This document shows positions 42,418-51,696 of a stretch of DNA of 64,000 nucleotides, one piece after another. The stretch comes from Bradyrhizobium archetypum. GTDB lineage: Bacteria > Pseudomonadota > Alphaproteobacteria > Rhizobiales > Xanthobacteraceae. Under the pieces are notes generated by a model that did not search any database, was not told the origin of the DNA, and saw nothing but the letters and a program-made list of their open reading frames with translations. Within the stretch, counting starts at the first letter, position 1. Every line of letters begins with the position of its first letter. The position numbers and the translations under genes are program-made. The DNA lies in assembly GCF_013114835.1 (NCBI RefSeq), contig NZ_JAAVLW010000008.1:124001-188000 (forward strand), read 5' to 3'.

Positions 42418-43212
42418 ATGACCAATTCTGCTGATATCGACCAGGAACCGGCCTTTATCGAGGTGGGCGAGGGTGAGGGAAGCCGCCGCATCGCGGTGCG
42501 CGCCCGCGCCGGCGGCGCCCCCGGCCTGTTCTGGCTCGGCGGCTTCAATTCCGACATGAGGGGCACCAAGGCGCTGGCATTGGATGCCTGGGCCGCGGAA
42601 CAGGGCCGGGCCTGTGTTAGATTCGATTATTCCGGACACGGCGAATCAGGCGGCGCGTTCATCGATGGCACCATCGGACGCTGGCTCGAAGAGAGCATCG
42701 CGGTATTCGAGCAGTTCTGCCGGGGCCCGCAGGTCGTGATCGGCTCGTCGATGGGCGGCTGGATGGCGCTGTTGCTGGCGCGGGCCATCGCCAAGCGCGA
42801 GGCAGCGGCCGCGGATCTCGCAGGCCTGGTGCTGATTGCGCCGGCGCCTGATTTCACCGAACAATTGATGTGGAACAACTTCTCCGACGAGATCCGCGAG
42901 GAGATCACGACCAAGGGTGTCTGGATGCGGCCTTCCGCGTATGACGACGGCGCGCCCTATCCGATCACCCGCGCACTGATCGAGGAAGGGCGGAATCACC
43001 TGCTGCTGGGCAGCGTCATCGAGGTCGGATGTCCGGTGCGCATCCTGCAGGGCGCGCAGGATCCCGACGTGCCCTGGCAGCACGCCTTCGCGCTGGCGCA
43101 TCGGCTGCCAGCGGAAGACGTGGTGCTGACAATGATCCAGGACGGCGACCACCGCCTGTCGCGCCCGCAGGACATCGCGCGGATTCTCGCCGCCGTGGCC
43201 GAGATGGGGTGA
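42418..43212 (+). CDS. Alpha/beta hydrolase
   Basis: 264 residues. The nucleophile elbow VVIGSSMGGWMALLLARAI gives the Ser; the catalytic Asp lies in LQGAQDPDVPWQHA and His in IQDGDHRLSRPQD. FWLGGFNSDMRGTKALALDA, FDYSGHGESGG and VLIAPAPDFTEQLMW support an esterase/peptidase-like enzyme of the FrsA/YfhR-type broad class; substrate cannot be inferred. It is divergent from infC with ~220 bases between. Confidence 0.9.
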   Translation: MTNSADIDQEPAFIEVGEGEGSRRIAVRARAGGAPGLFWLGGFNSDMRGTKALALDAWAAEQGRACVRFDYSGHGESGGAFIDGTIGRWLEESIAVFEQFCRGPQVVIGSSMGGWMALLLARAIAKREAAAADLAGLVLIAPAPDFTEQLMWNNFSDEIREEITTKGVWMRPSAYDDGAPYPITRALIEEGRNHLLLGSVIEVGCPVRILQGAQDPDVPWQHAFALAHRLPAEDVVLTMIQDGDHRLSRPQDIARILAAVAEMG

Positions 43213-43352
43213 GTTCTTTCCACTTTCCTCGCTGTCAACATCCGCGAAAGCGAATGCTCCAGTACGCCGCGGCCCATCGATCAAACTCGCTTTCTCTGGA
43301 ATACTGGAGGCCCGGCCGTCGCCGGGGCATGACGATTCCGGGAGCTGACACC

Positions 43353-43823
43353 ATGAACATATCCGCCATGCTCCGCGCCTTCTGCGACGCCGTCGAGCAG
43401 CGCAACGGCAAGGCTTTCGCCGAACTGTTCACCGAGGACGGCGTCTATCACGACGTGTTCTATGGCGCGTTCGAGGGCCGCGCCAAAATCGCAGGCATGA
43501 TCGACGACTGGTTCTATCGCACGGCAAGCGATTTTCGCTGGGACATGCACGATCCCGTCAGCGACGGCGAGCGGCTCTACGCGCGCTACACCTTCAGCTA
43601 CCGCTCGACGCTACCGGAAGCGAAGGGCGCGCGGGCAATGTTCGAGGGTGTCGCGATCATGCGGCTGCGCGATGGCAAGATCACGGAGTACCACGAGGTC
43701 GCCAATACCGCGCCGGCCTTCGTCGACCTCCAATTCGCGCCCGAGCGCATCGTCAAGATCGTCGCCAAGCAAGGTGCGGCGCTCAAGGCGCGGCCGGAGA
43801 TGAAGCGACATTTGGCGGGGTGA
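43353..43823 (+). CDS. NTF2-like (SnoaL-type) protein
   Basis: 156 residues from ATG 43353, with GGGAG 8 bases upstream. Cone-shaped NTF2 fold: AMLRAFCDAVEQRNGKAFAE, LFTEDGVYHDVFYGAFEGRA, MIDDWFYRTASDFRWDMHDP and IMRLRDGKITEYHEV. The conserved acidic/His pocket fits a ligand-binding or isomerase-like role, but the substrate is unknown. The gap before it carries a repeat ending CCGGCCGTCGCCGGGGCATG. Confidence 0.88.
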   Translation: MNISAMLRAFCDAVEQRNGKAFAELFTEDGVYHDVFYGAFEGRAKIAGMIDDWFYRTASDFRWDMHDPVSDGERLYARYTFSYRSTLPEAKGARAMFEGVAIMRLRDGKITEYHEVANTAPAFVDLQFAPERIVKIVAKQGAALKARPEMKRHLAG

Positions 43824-43841
43824 TGACGCATGGTGGCCGCC

Positions 43842-44933
43842 TTAGGAAGCTTGCAGCCATTCCTGCCGAACGCTTTCATCGGCTTCACTCTTCGAAGCCC
43901 TCAGTGCCAGCGCGTCGAACTTCTCCCGATCCGCCAACTGCGATAGCGCCCATACCGCCGCGCCGCGAACCAGCGGGCTTGCATCATCGAGCAAGCGTTC
44001 GGCTTCCGCCGCCAGCGACGGATCCTCCGCGTTGCCGATCGCGATCAGCACGTTGCGGATGAAGCGGTCGCGGCCGATGCGCTTGACCGGCGATTTCGAA
44101 AACAGGGCGCGAAACGCGGCGTCGTCGAGCCGCGCCAGTTCGGCCAGCGAGGGCGCACGCAATTCAGCGCGCGCGGCGAGTTTCGCTTCGCGGCCCTCCC
44201 GCGCGAATTTGTTCCACGGGCAAACCGCGAGGCAGTCGTCGCAGCCATAGATGCGATTGCCGATGCTCTTGCGGAATTCGTGCGGGATCGGGCCCTTGTT
44301 CTCGATCGTCAGGTACGAAATGCAGCGCCGCGCATCGAGCTTGTAGGGCGCCGGGAATGCCGCGGTCGGGCAGATTTCCTGGCAGGCATTGCAGGAGCCG
44401 CAATGGTCGGTGTCGGCCTCGTCGCGCGGCAGGTCGGATGCGGTGAAGATCGCGCCGAGAAACAGCCAGGAGCCGAACTCGCGCGAGACGAGGTTGGTGT
44501 GCTTGCCCTGCCAGCCGAGCCCGGCCGCCTGCGCCAGCGGCTTTTCCATCACCGCAGCGGTATCGATGAACACTTTCACCTCTTCGCCGGTCTCAGTGGC
44601 CAGCCAGCGCGCCAGCGTCTTCAGGCGCTTCTTGATGACGTCGTGATAGTCGTCACCTTGCGCGTAGGCCGAGATCGCGCCGCGCGTGCGCTTCGCCAGC
44701 AATGCGAGCGGATCATCCGTGGGACCATAGTTGACGCCGAGCATGATGATCGAGCGCACCCCAGGCCACAGCACGCGCGGATCCATCCGCCGCTCGGGTT
44801 GAGATGCAAGCCAATCCATCTCGCCATGGGCGCCGGCATCGAGGAATTCGCGGAAATATTTTGCCGCGCTGCCGATTCCCTCAGGATCGGTCACGCCGAT
44901 GCAGTCAAACCCGAGCGTCTCCGCTTCGCGCAT
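43842..44933 (-). CDS. queG: Epoxyqueuosine reductase
   Basis: 363 residues from ATG 44933, with AAGG 8 bases upstream. QueG reduces epoxyqueuosine to queuosine in tRNA with cobalamin and two 4Fe-4S clusters. The N-terminal DUF1730 segment (WPGVRSIIMLGVNYGP), the cluster motifs CGSCNACQEICPTAAFP and CDDCLAVCPWNKFA, and a C-terminal HEAT-like part (DASPLVRGAAVWALSQLADR) are all seen. Homology continues upstream of the ATG (DVRLSAAGLKAAL), overlapping the GST gene's end in another frame, without a standard start codon, so a non-canonical start cannot be ruled out. Confidence 0.93.
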   Translation of the reverse strand: MREAETLGFDCIGVTDPEGIGSAAKYFREFLDAGAHGEMDWLASQPERRMDPRVLWPGVRSIIMLGVNYGPTDDPLALLAKRTRGAISAYAQGDDYHDVIKKRLKTLARWLATETGEEVKVFIDTAAVMEKPLAQAAGLGWQGKHTNLVSREFGSWLFLGAIFTASDLPRDEADTDHCGSCNACQEICPTAAFPAPYKLDARRCISYLTIENKGPIPHEFRKSIGNRIYGCDDCLAVCPWNKFAREGREAKLAARAELRAPSLAELARLDDAAFRALFSKSPVKRIGRDRFIRNVLIAIGNAEDPSLAAEAERLLDDASPLVRGAAVWALSQLADREKFDALALRASKSEADESVRQEWLQAS

Positions 44934-44977
44934 GAGCGCAGCCTTGAGGCCGGCGGCGGAGAGTCTGACGTCCTTGT

Positions 44978-45670
44978 TCAGAAGTCGAGGTCCACGTAAG
45001 TGCGCGACGCCGGCACGCCCGCCAGCCACTCGCTGAGCAGCGGACGGAACGACGGGCGGGATTTCACCCGCGCGTACCATGCCTTTGCTGCCTCGTCCTC
45101 GCTCCATGGCACGTCGCCCAGATAGTCGATCGCCGAAAGATGCGCCGCGGCGGCGAGATCCGCGTAGCTCAGCCGGTCGCCGGCGAGGAAGTTCCGCGTC
45201 TGCGCCAGCCAGCCGATATAGGCCAGATGATAGCGCACATTGACCTTGGCCGCGCGGATCACGTCGGCCGCCGGCGCCCCGCCGCCATTCTCCTCGCTCA
45301 TGAAGCGCTTGTAGATACGCTCGGTCACCAGCGGGTTCGAGGCCTCCTCGAAGAATTTTTCGTTGAACCATGCCATCAGCCGGCGAACCTCGACACGCTC
45401 GCCCATCGAGGCCGGTAGCAGCCGCCGATCGCCGGCCTCCAGACCGTGCGTCTCGTCGAGATATTCGGCGATGACGCTCGCACCGGGAATCGGCGGGAAG
45501 CCGTCGGCTATCAACACCGGCGTGGTGCCCGCGGGATTGAGCACGAGAAACCCCTCGCGCCGCTCCCAGGTCCGCTCTTCCACCAGACGTAGGTCCAGGC
45601 CGTGTTCGCCGAGCGCCAGGCGAATGAAGCGCGATAGCGGACAGAACGGGTGATGATAGAGCGTATACAT
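44978..45670 (-). CDS. Glutathione S-transferase family protein
   Basis: 230 residues. The thioredoxin-like N-domain shows MYTLYHHPFCPLSRFIRLAL, then VLNPAGTTPVLIADG and the glutathione-binding P(V/L)I and ASVIAEYLDE; the all-helical C-domain has DRLSYADLAAAAHLSAIDYL. A Cys near residue 10 (PFCPLS) might substitute for the catalytic Ser/Tyr, as in omega/beta-like GSTs. AAGGA precedes the ATG. Substrate unknown; it ends ~45 bases before the queG start on the same strand. Confidence 0.92.
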   Translation of the reverse strand: MYTLYHHPFCPLSRFIRLALGEHGLDLRLVEERTWERREGFLVLNPAGTTPVLIADGFPPIPGASVIAEYLDETHGLEAGDRRLLPASMGERVEVRRLMAWFNEKFFEEASNPLVTERIYKRFMSEENGGGAPAADVIRAAKVNVRYHLAYIGWLAQTRNFLAGDRLSYADLAAAAHLSAIDYLGDVPWSEDEAAKAWYARVKSRPSFRPLLSEWLAGVPASRTYVDLDF

Positions 45671-45843
45671 GAAATCCTTGAGGTAAATTCGCAGTGCTCC
45701 GGGAACCCCAAGCGGTCAGGTCCGCGGCACGCGAATCGCGACACTAGCCAAGCAGGCGCACGAGGCAACCTATGTTTGGCGTTTTTTTGCGATTGCGGCC
45801 TTAGGACAATTGGGCGAGAAGAGCGCGGCTTTTCCCGTCAAAA

Positions 45844-46662
45844 ATGGATCCCATCATGATGTCGGATGCAGTGAAGGCAGTGATTCTCGGCATCATCGAA
45901 GGTATCACGGAATTTCTGCCGGTTTCTTCGACGGGCCATATGCTGCTGGCACAACGCTTCTTCGGCCTCGGCGAGGGCGCGTTCTGGCAGAGTTTCGTGA
46001 TCCTGATTCAGCTCGGCGCGATCCTCGCCATCGTCATGCTGTATTTCGTCAAGCTGTCGCGCGTGGCGCTCGGCATGTTCACAAATCCCGACGATCGCCG
46101 CTTCGTGATTGGCGTGCTGGTAGCCTTTCTGCCTGCGGTCGTGGTCGGCCTGATTGCGGGAAAGTACATCAAAGAGCTGCTGTTCAATCCATGGGTGGTG
46201 AACTTCACGCTGATCGTCGGCGGTGCGATCCTGCTGTGGGTCGATCAGCTCAACCTGAAGCCGGTCGAGGATGACGCCACGCGCTATCCGCTGCTGATGT
46301 ATCTGTGGATCGGCATCGCTCAATGCGTGGCGATGATTCCGGGCGTATCGCGTTCCGGCGCCAGCATCGTGGCGGCGATGCTGCTTGGCGCCGACAAGCG
46401 CTCGGCGGCGGAGTTTTCGTTCTTTCTGGCGATTCCGACCATGATCGGCGCGTTCGCCTATGACTTCTACAAGAACCGCGCCGAGATGACGGTCGATCAC
46501 GTCGGCATCCTCGCGATCGGATTCGTGGTCTCCTTCATCACCGCGATGATCGTGGTGAAGACGTTTCTCACCTACGTCACCCGCCATGGATTTACGTTCT
46601 TCGCCTGGTGGCGCGTGGTTATCGGCGCGCTCGGCCTGATCGCGCTGGCGGTGGGGAAGTAG
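45844..46662 (+). CDS. uppP: Undecaprenyl-diphosphatase (BacA/UppP)
   Basis: 272 residues with about eight membrane helices. It dephosphorylates undecaprenyl pyrophosphate to recycle the lipid carrier for peptidoglycan and O-antigen synthesis. The two inverted motifs are clear: GIIEGITEFLPVSSTGHMLL in the first half and IPGVSRSGASIVAAMLLGAD in the second, which supply the active-site Ser, Glu, His and Arg. Alternative ATGs 12 and 15 bases downstream would trim the N-terminus slightly. Confidence 0.97.
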   Translation: MDPIMMSDAVKAVILGIIEGITEFLPVSSTGHMLLAQRFFGLGEGAFWQSFVILIQLGAILAIVMLYFVKLSRVALGMFTNPDDRRFVIGVLVAFLPAVVVGLIAGKYIKELLFNPWVVNFTLIVGGAILLWVDQLNLKPVEDDATRYPLLMYLWIGIAQCVAMIPGVSRSGASIVAAMLLGADKRSAAEFSFFLAIPTMIGAFAYDFYKNRAEMTVDHVGILAIGFVVSFITAMIVVKTFLTYVTRHGFTFFAWWRVVIGALGLIALAVGK

Positions 46663-46676
46663 AACGCAAATTTGGG

Positions 46677-46788
46677 GGGTGAGCAAAGGCGCTTGCGCCG
46701 TGCCCACCTATCCATCAGCGCGCTGGATGGTGGGCACGCGGAGCCTGTCATCGGGCGCGCATTCGCGCGACCCGTTTGGCTTTGCCGC
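46677..46788. repeat. Dispersed extragenic repeat, copy 2 (GGTGGGCAAAGGCGC type)
   Basis: GGGTGAGCAAAGGCGCTTGC, GCCGTGCCCACC, then GGATGGTGGGCACGCGGAGC and GTCATCGGGCGCGCATTCGC. From 46740 it matches the copy at 32209 base for base for about 36 positions. It lies between convergent uppP and the NDUFA9-like gene. Confidence 0.75.
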
Positions 46789-46799
46789 ACTGCGAAACT

Positions 46800-47768
46800 T
46801 TACGCGCTCTTGCGCTGAAACTGTCCGGCGGCGCGGAAGCGCCAGAGATATTGCGGGGCGATCGCCTCGATCGATTCGGGCGTGATGCCGAGCCCCTCCA
46901 GCGTCAGCCCGGCGGCCTTGGCCGTGTCCGACACCACATTGTCCGACTGCAGCATTGCCACCTGGTCCGGCGTCAGCTTGAACGGCCCGGGCGCAAATTG
47001 CAGGAACAGCGCCTGCATTTTCGCCAGTTCCCATGGCAGCGAAATCAGTATGCGCTTGCGTTCGGTGATCTTGAGAATGACTTCCATGATCTCGCGCATG
47101 GTCAGCACTTCCGGTCCGCCGAGCTCGTAGACGCTGCCTGCCTTCGTCTTGCCGTCGACCGCATCAGCGACTGCGGCTGCAACGTCGCCGACATAGGCCG
47201 GCTGCAGGCGCGTCACCCCGCCGCCGATCAGCGGCAGGAAGGGCGATATCCGGGCCAGTGCCGCAAAGCGGTTGGTGAATTGATCCTCGGGCCCGAACAA
47301 CAGCGATGGCCGCAGGATGGTCGCCGAAGGCACGGCCGCCAGCACGGCCTTCTCGCCGGCCGCCTTGGTGCGGCTGTACGCCGAGGGCGCGTTCTCATCG
47401 GCACCGATCGCCGATACATGCACCATCCGCGCACCGGCGGCAGCGGCAGTCCGGGCGATCGTCTCGGCGCCCTTGGTCTGGACGGCGTCGAAGGTCTGCG
47501 CGCCGCTCTCGATCAAGGTGCCGGTCAGGTTGATGGCGACCGCCGAATCGCGCATCGCGGCCTCGACGGATGCCGGATAGCGTACATTGGCCTGCACAGG
47601 GTGGATCTGGCCGACGCGGCCGAGCGGCTGCAGGTGCCCGGCCAGTTCAGGTCGCCGCACCGCCACCCTGATCCGGTAATCGCGCTTGGCCAGCGCCCGG
47701 ACCACGTTTCGCCCCAGAAAGCCCGATCCGCCAAAGACCGTGACGAGCGTTTCGAGGTTCGATGCCAT
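46800..47768 (-). CDS. NDUFA9-like NAD(P)-dependent epimerase/dehydrogenase
   Basis: 322 residues from ATG 47768 (AGGA 7 bases upstream). Atypical short-chain dehydrogenase with VTVFGGSGFLGRNVVRALAK for the dinucleotide, VHVSAIGADENAPSAYSRTK as active-site region and ILRPSLLFGPEDQFTNRFAA. This pattern is that of the mitochondrial complex I NDUFA9 relatives in Alphaproteobacteria; the bacterial role (perhaps a redox or quinone-related accessory protein) is unclear. It is convergent with uppP and divergent from tRNA-Leu. Confidence 0.9.
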   Translation of the reverse strand: MASNLETLVTVFGGSGFLGRNVVRALAKRDYRIRVAVRRPELAGHLQPLGRVGQIHPVQANVRYPASVEAAMRDSAVAINLTGTLIESGAQTFDAVQTKGAETIARTAAAAGARMVHVSAIGADENAPSAYSRTKAAGEKAVLAAVPSATILRPSLLFGPEDQFTNRFAALARISPFLPLIGGGVTRLQPAYVGDVAAAVADAVDGKTKAGSVYELGGPEVLTMREIMEVILKITERKRILISLPWELAKMQALFLQFAPGPFKLTPDQVAMLQSDNVVSDTAKAAGLTLEGLGITPESIEAIAPQYLWRFRAAGQFQRKSA

Positions 47769-47916
47769 GGTCAGTTCCTGCCGGTCGAATTCGAGAGATT
47801 TCGGTGAAATTTTGCGGTTTCGCGATACGCCACCCCGGCTTTCCTGTACAGCGTATTCGGTCGGCATTGAAGCGATTTGACAAGCGCGTGACCGATCCTT
47901 ACTAAGCGCGCCACGT

Positions 47917-48003
<87 letters not shown>

Positions 48004-48104
48004 TTTGCCCTTGTCCATGATTCTCGGAAGTGCGGACTGTTAGATCCGCTGACCGGCGCGCAAGGCCGGCGCATCCCAACGTCGCCTCCACCTTTTCGAC
48101 GGGC

Positions 48105-49232
48105 TCACTTCGTGCCGCCGGCCGCCGGCTCGAGGGCCTGCATCCGCGTCCCGACAACGAACGAAAAGCGCCTGCGCAGCCTGAGGATCGGAAGTTCGAT
48201 CACGTGCCAGGAGAACATGGCGAATGCGGTTGTCGCAAACGCAGCGAGAACAAAGAGCACGGCTACGTTGATATGCGAGGGCCAGACGGCGACGATGGTT
48301 TGCTGGATGGGATATCCATAAAGATAGACGCCGTAAGAATAATCGCCTCGATGAAAGAACGGCAATTTGGGAAGATCGGAAACGCCGATATAGGCCGTGA
48401 GATAGGCCAGCGCCGGCGTGACAAGGACGTTGAGGAGCGCGCCGGGCAATGGCCCTACGGTGGCAACGACCAGGCAGAACAACAAACACGCGCAAGCCGT
48501 CCGACGGCTGTATTCGATCTCGAATCGATACAGATAGATGGCGATGCCGAGCAGGAATGAGATGAACAGACGCGAGCCGCTGCCTACAAAAATGTTGCGC
48601 CAATCGAGCTTGGAAGTGGACGTAAAGCCCGGGTCGGCCAGATAAATCGCGATCGCCGTTGCGCCGAACGCCGCGCACAGTATCAGCACCAGCCGTGGCC
48701 CATGAAGGCATTTGCCCAGGATCAGGCCGGCTATCAGGACGTAGCAGCCGATCTCGAACGGAATGGTCCAAAGCGACAGGTTGACCGAGTGATCCGGATT
48801 GCTCGCGAAGACTCCCGGAAGTGTCAGGCTGACAAACCCCACTACGTTTCCGAAGTAGCGCCAAAATCCGTCGCTTCGAAAGTATTCCGACAGCGGCAAC
48901 GTCGTAAGTATGGCGCCAAGCACGATCGCCGAGAGCACCACTTCGACCAGCAGAGCGGGAACGATGCGCAGTCCTCGATTGAGGATAAAGTTACCGAGCG
49001 ACAGCCGTATCGCGCTTGCGGTAATCAGAAAACCGCTCAGCGCGAAGAACATCGAAAGAACGGCGTATCCCGGAAACCAGAAGAAGTGCAGGTCTCCCAG
49101 CGGGTGAGGTTCACCTTCCGCGATATGGAACGAATGCCAGCCGATAACGGAGAAGGCCAGCGCGATGCGTAGCGTATCGAAACCTGGTCCGACGCCCTTT
49201 TTGCTCTCGAGTACGCTTCCAATGCTGGGCAT
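48105..49232 (-). CDS. Acyltransferase-3 family membrane protein
   Basis: 375 residues from ATG 49232, about ten hydrophobic segments. The family His appears in FDTLRIALAFSVIGWHSFHI and the conserved Arg in FILNRGLRIVPALLVEVVLS; SLWTIPFEIGCYVL is the third landmark. Enzymes of this kind (OafA/NodX-like) O-acetylate polysaccharides or lipid carriers. By eye it is less GC-biased at third positions than its neighbours and lies beside a tRNA gene, as expected of horizontally acquired surface-modification genes, but no integrase or attachment site is visible. Confidence 0.9.
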   Translation of the reverse strand: MPSIGSVLESKKGVGPGFDTLRIALAFSVIGWHSFHIAEGEPHPLGDLHFFWFPGYAVLSMFFALSGFLITASAIRLSLGNFILNRGLRIVPALLVEVVLSAIVLGAILTTLPLSEYFRSDGFWRYFGNVVGFVSLTLPGVFASNPDHSVNLSLWTIPFEIGCYVLIAGLILGKCLHGPRLVLILCAAFGATAIAIYLADPGFTSTSKLDWRNIFVGSGSRLFISFLLGIAIYLYRFEIEYSRRTACACLLFCLVVATVGPLPGALLNVLVTPALAYLTAYIGVSDLPKLPFFHRGDYSYGVYLYGYPIQQTIVAVWPSHINVAVLFVLAAFATTAFAMFSWHVIELPILRLRRRFSFVVGTRMQALEPAAGGTK

Positions 49233-49440
49233 CAAATCCGCAGTCCGTGGGCTGACCGAGCCCGGATCTCGCGATGGAGCCCCGGGCGAAACAGATTGCG
49301 CCGCTCAACCACCTGTTAAGGCTGCAAGCGTCGATAGCAGCAATCGGACATAGCAGGGAAATGCCAGCGAAACGTAAATGACCGTCAGTGTAGGATGAAC
49401 TTTGCCTGCAGCTAGGGATGCTGCCGGACCATCCGGCCGT

Positions 49441-49674
49441 CTAGTCCCGATCAGGGGCCGTCGTATGGCCGTCCGGGCCGCGTCCAAACACCCCGTAATC
49501 ACTGGATTTCGTTCCGTCGCCATCGGCGGCAAGGGCGGTGAGCCCGAGCTTCAGCAGCTCGCGGATGGCGGCTGCCCGGGTCGGCATGCGGTGCTTGAAG
49601 CGAAAATCGTCAATGGCCGTCAGCTCATCCGGCGAAAGCATCACCTGGAGCCGTTCAACACGAATGTCGGACAT
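49441..49674 (-). CDS. Small ribbon-helix-helix-like protein
   Basis: 77 residues. The N-terminal half, VERLQVMLSPDELTAIDDFR and MPTRAAAIRELLKLGLTALA, matches a beta-strand followed by two helices as in CopG/Arc-type DNA-binding proteins. The polar tail is unstructured-looking. No toxin-like partner is adjacent (the nearest minus-strand gene is the acyltransferase), so an isolated regulator is the best guess. Confidence 0.75.
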   Translation of the reverse strand: MSDIRVERLQVMLSPDELTAIDDFRFKHRMPTRAAAIRELLKLGLTALAADGDGTKSSDYGVFGRGPDGHTTAPDRD

Positions 49675-49846
49675 GGGTTCCAGCCAAACTGAGTGGATTA
49701 AGTAATTTACTCAACGCGCGCCGCTGGCGCCGGTTCCAACAATCGAGATTCCGCTGCCAACTTAGCTAAATACATCAATAAAAACAATAAGTTGATCGTT
49801 GATCTTGGGTCGATCGAGGCGCATAATCCGGTCGTGGAGAATGGCC

Positions 49847-50032
49847 ATGACCGAAAACATCAAGCTGCCGCGCAAGCTGTCCGAGGAGCGGGAGCAGCCG
49901 CCTCCGCAGCGGCCGAGCCACGCCGACGTCATCGAAAATCTCGACCGCTGGGCCAATAGTCCAGAGCTTCAGCCGCCCGTGTCCTCCGATACGAAACCGG
50001 CCCGAACGACCCGGACGTTGAGAAACCGCTGA
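49847..50032 (+). CDS. Small protein of unknown function
   Basis: 61 residues from ATG 49847, seven bases after GGAG. Highly charged and Pro-rich, with KLPRKLSEEREQPPPQRPSH and an amphipathic VIENLDRWANSPELQ. No domain recognised. The good SD spacing and codon use support expression, but it could be spurious. Confidence 0.5.
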   Translation: MTENIKLPRKLSEEREQPPPQRPSHADVIENLDRWANSPELQPPVSSDTKPARTTRTLRNR

Positions 50033-50207
50033 CCGTCGGCCACGCGGCGCTTCGCCCCGCGTAAAACAACCGACGTCCGATAAAGCGGACAAAATCGCCA
50101 TGAAGTTGTCAATTCCCGGCCTATAAGCCGTGCCCAGCCGCTCGCCTCACGCGTCTCCGAGCGCTAGTGTTTCCGTCGAATCGACTTGAGACACGAGGCT
50201 TTCCTTC

Positions 50208-50822
50208 ATGACCATCCGCCTGCATCGCGGCGATCTGCCCGATTTGTCCCGCTACAAGGATTCGGTGGCAATCGATACCGAGACCCTGGGGCTCAATCCG
50301 CATCGCGACCGGCTCTGCGTGGTGCAGATGTCGAACGGCGACGGCAGCGCCGATGTCATCCAGATCCCGAAGGACCATGCCGATGCGCCGAACCTCAAGG
50401 CGCTGCTGGCCAATCCTGCCATCACCAAGATCTTCCATTTCGCGCGGTTCGATATCGCGGTGCTGTACAAGACTTTCGGCGTGATGCCGCAGCCGGTCTA
50501 CTGCACCAAGATCGCCTCGCGGCTGACGCGCACCTATACCGACCGGCACGGGCTGAAGGATCTGGTGCGCGAGCTGCTCAACATCGACCTTTCGAAGCAG
50601 CAGCAATCGAGCGACTGGGGTTCGGCCAGTCTGAGCGAGGCGCAACTCGCTTATGCCGCCTCCGATGTGCTGCATTTGCACGCCTTGCGCGAACGGCTCG
50701 ACGCCATGCTGACCCGCGAAGGCCGCACACCGCTGGCGCAGGCCTGTTTCGACTTCCTGCCAACCCGGGCCAAGCTCGATCTCGGCGGCTGGGAGGCCGA
50801 GGACATCTTCGCGCATTCGTGA
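50208..50822 (+). CDS. rnd: Ribonuclease D (exonuclease domain only)
   Basis: 204 residues. The DEDD-family 3'-5' exonuclease motifs are Exo I VAIDTETLGLN, Exo II ITKIFHFARFDIAVL and Exo III SEAQLAYAASDVLHLHALRE with Tyr and Asp. RNase D matures the 3' ends of tRNA and stable RNA. It lacks the HRDC domains of the 375-residue E. coli protein, a normal state in Alphaproteobacteria. It starts ~140 bases before lptC. Confidence 0.94.
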   Translation: MTIRLHRGDLPDLSRYKDSVAIDTETLGLNPHRDRLCVVQMSNGDGSADVIQIPKDHADAPNLKALLANPAITKIFHFARFDIAVLYKTFGVMPQPVYCTKIASRLTRTYTDRHGLKDLVRELLNIDLSKQQQSSDWGSASLSEAQLAYAASDVLHLHALRERLDAMLTREGRTPLAQACFDFLPTRAKLDLGGWEAEDIFAHS

Positions 50823-50959
50823 CCGGGACCATTTGAAGCGGTTCGGCGGCCGCTTCCGCCCCGTTTCGGTCACACTGATCGCGAGTGTCCGGGCTGCATA
50901 ATCCCGCAATTGCGGGTAGAATGACGCCTTCCTGGCGTCTTAGCGCCCTTGGAGCCGCG

Positions 50960-51691
50960 GTGAACTCGGTACAGAACCCTGCCTACGACCCCGGACTGGA
51001 GGTCCGCTTCGCGGCGGCTGCCCGCCACAGCCGGATGGTACGTATGCTGCGGGTCGCGGTCCCGGCGGCCGTGGTGCTGGCCCTGGCCAGCATCGTCCTG
51101 ATCCAGGTCTTCTTGAACCCATTCCAGACGGCGTTGGCGAAGCTGCCCGTCGACATGGGCAACCTCGTTGTGTCGGGCACCAAGATCACGATGGAAACGC
51201 CGCACCTCGCCGGTTTCTCGACCGACCAGCGTCCCTACGAATTGTGGGCCAAGGCCGCGATCCAGGATCTGACCAACCCCGATCATGTCGAACTCCAGAC
51301 GCTGCGGGCCAAGGTCATGATGGAGGACAAGAGCACGGTGACGATGGATGCGCGCACCGGTTTCTTCGACAGCAAGCAGCAGATGCTGGACCTGCGCAAG
51401 GACATCTTCCTGCAATCCTCGACCGGCTATGAAGCGAAGCTGTCGCAGGCCTATGTCGACATCAACAAGGGAACGGTGACATCGGACGAACATGTCGACG
51501 TCAAATTGCTGAACGGTACGCTCACCGCCGACCGGCTCAGGATCATCAACAGCGGCGAGGTGGTGCGCTTCGAAGGCAATGTCGTGATGAACCTGATCAT
51601 GGAAACCCCTGCGGCACCCGAACCTGAGCCCGAGGCGCCGACAGCGCCGAAGACGCGGTCCGTCACCGGCAAGTCCGCCAACACGAAGTGA
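50960..51691 (+). CDS. lptC: LPS export protein LptC
   Basis: 243 residues from GTG 50960, with GGAG six bases upstream; an earlier ATG at 50921 and GTG at 50885 are possible but poorly supported. One membrane helix (~28-55, VAVPAAVVLALASIVLIQVF) anchors a periplasmic beta-jellyroll: VVSGTKITMETPHLAG, YELWAKAAIQD, VTMDARTGFFDSKQQML and TSDEHVDVKLLNGTLTADRL. LptC passes LPS from the LptBFG complex to LptA. It overlaps lptA and is the first gene of lptC-lptA-lptB-rpoN. Confidence 0.93.
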   Translation: MNSVQNPAYDPGLEVRFAAAARHSRMVRMLRVAVPAAVVLALASIVLIQVFLNPFQTALAKLPVDMGNLVVSGTKITMETPHLAGFSTDQRPYELWAKAAIQDLTNPDHVELQTLRAKVMMEDKSTVTMDARTGFFDSKQQMLDLRKDIFLQSSTGYEAKLSQAYVDINKGTVTSDEHVDVKLLNGTLTADRLRIINSGEVVRFEGNVVMNLIMETPAAPEPEPEAPTAPKTRSVTGKSANTK

Positions 51692-51696
51692 TTTTC

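Noticed and set aside
45739..45790. Terminator-like T7 tract before uppP
   Set aside because: The only possible stem (GCCAA/TTGGC) has a loop of nearly 30 bases and is unconvincing.
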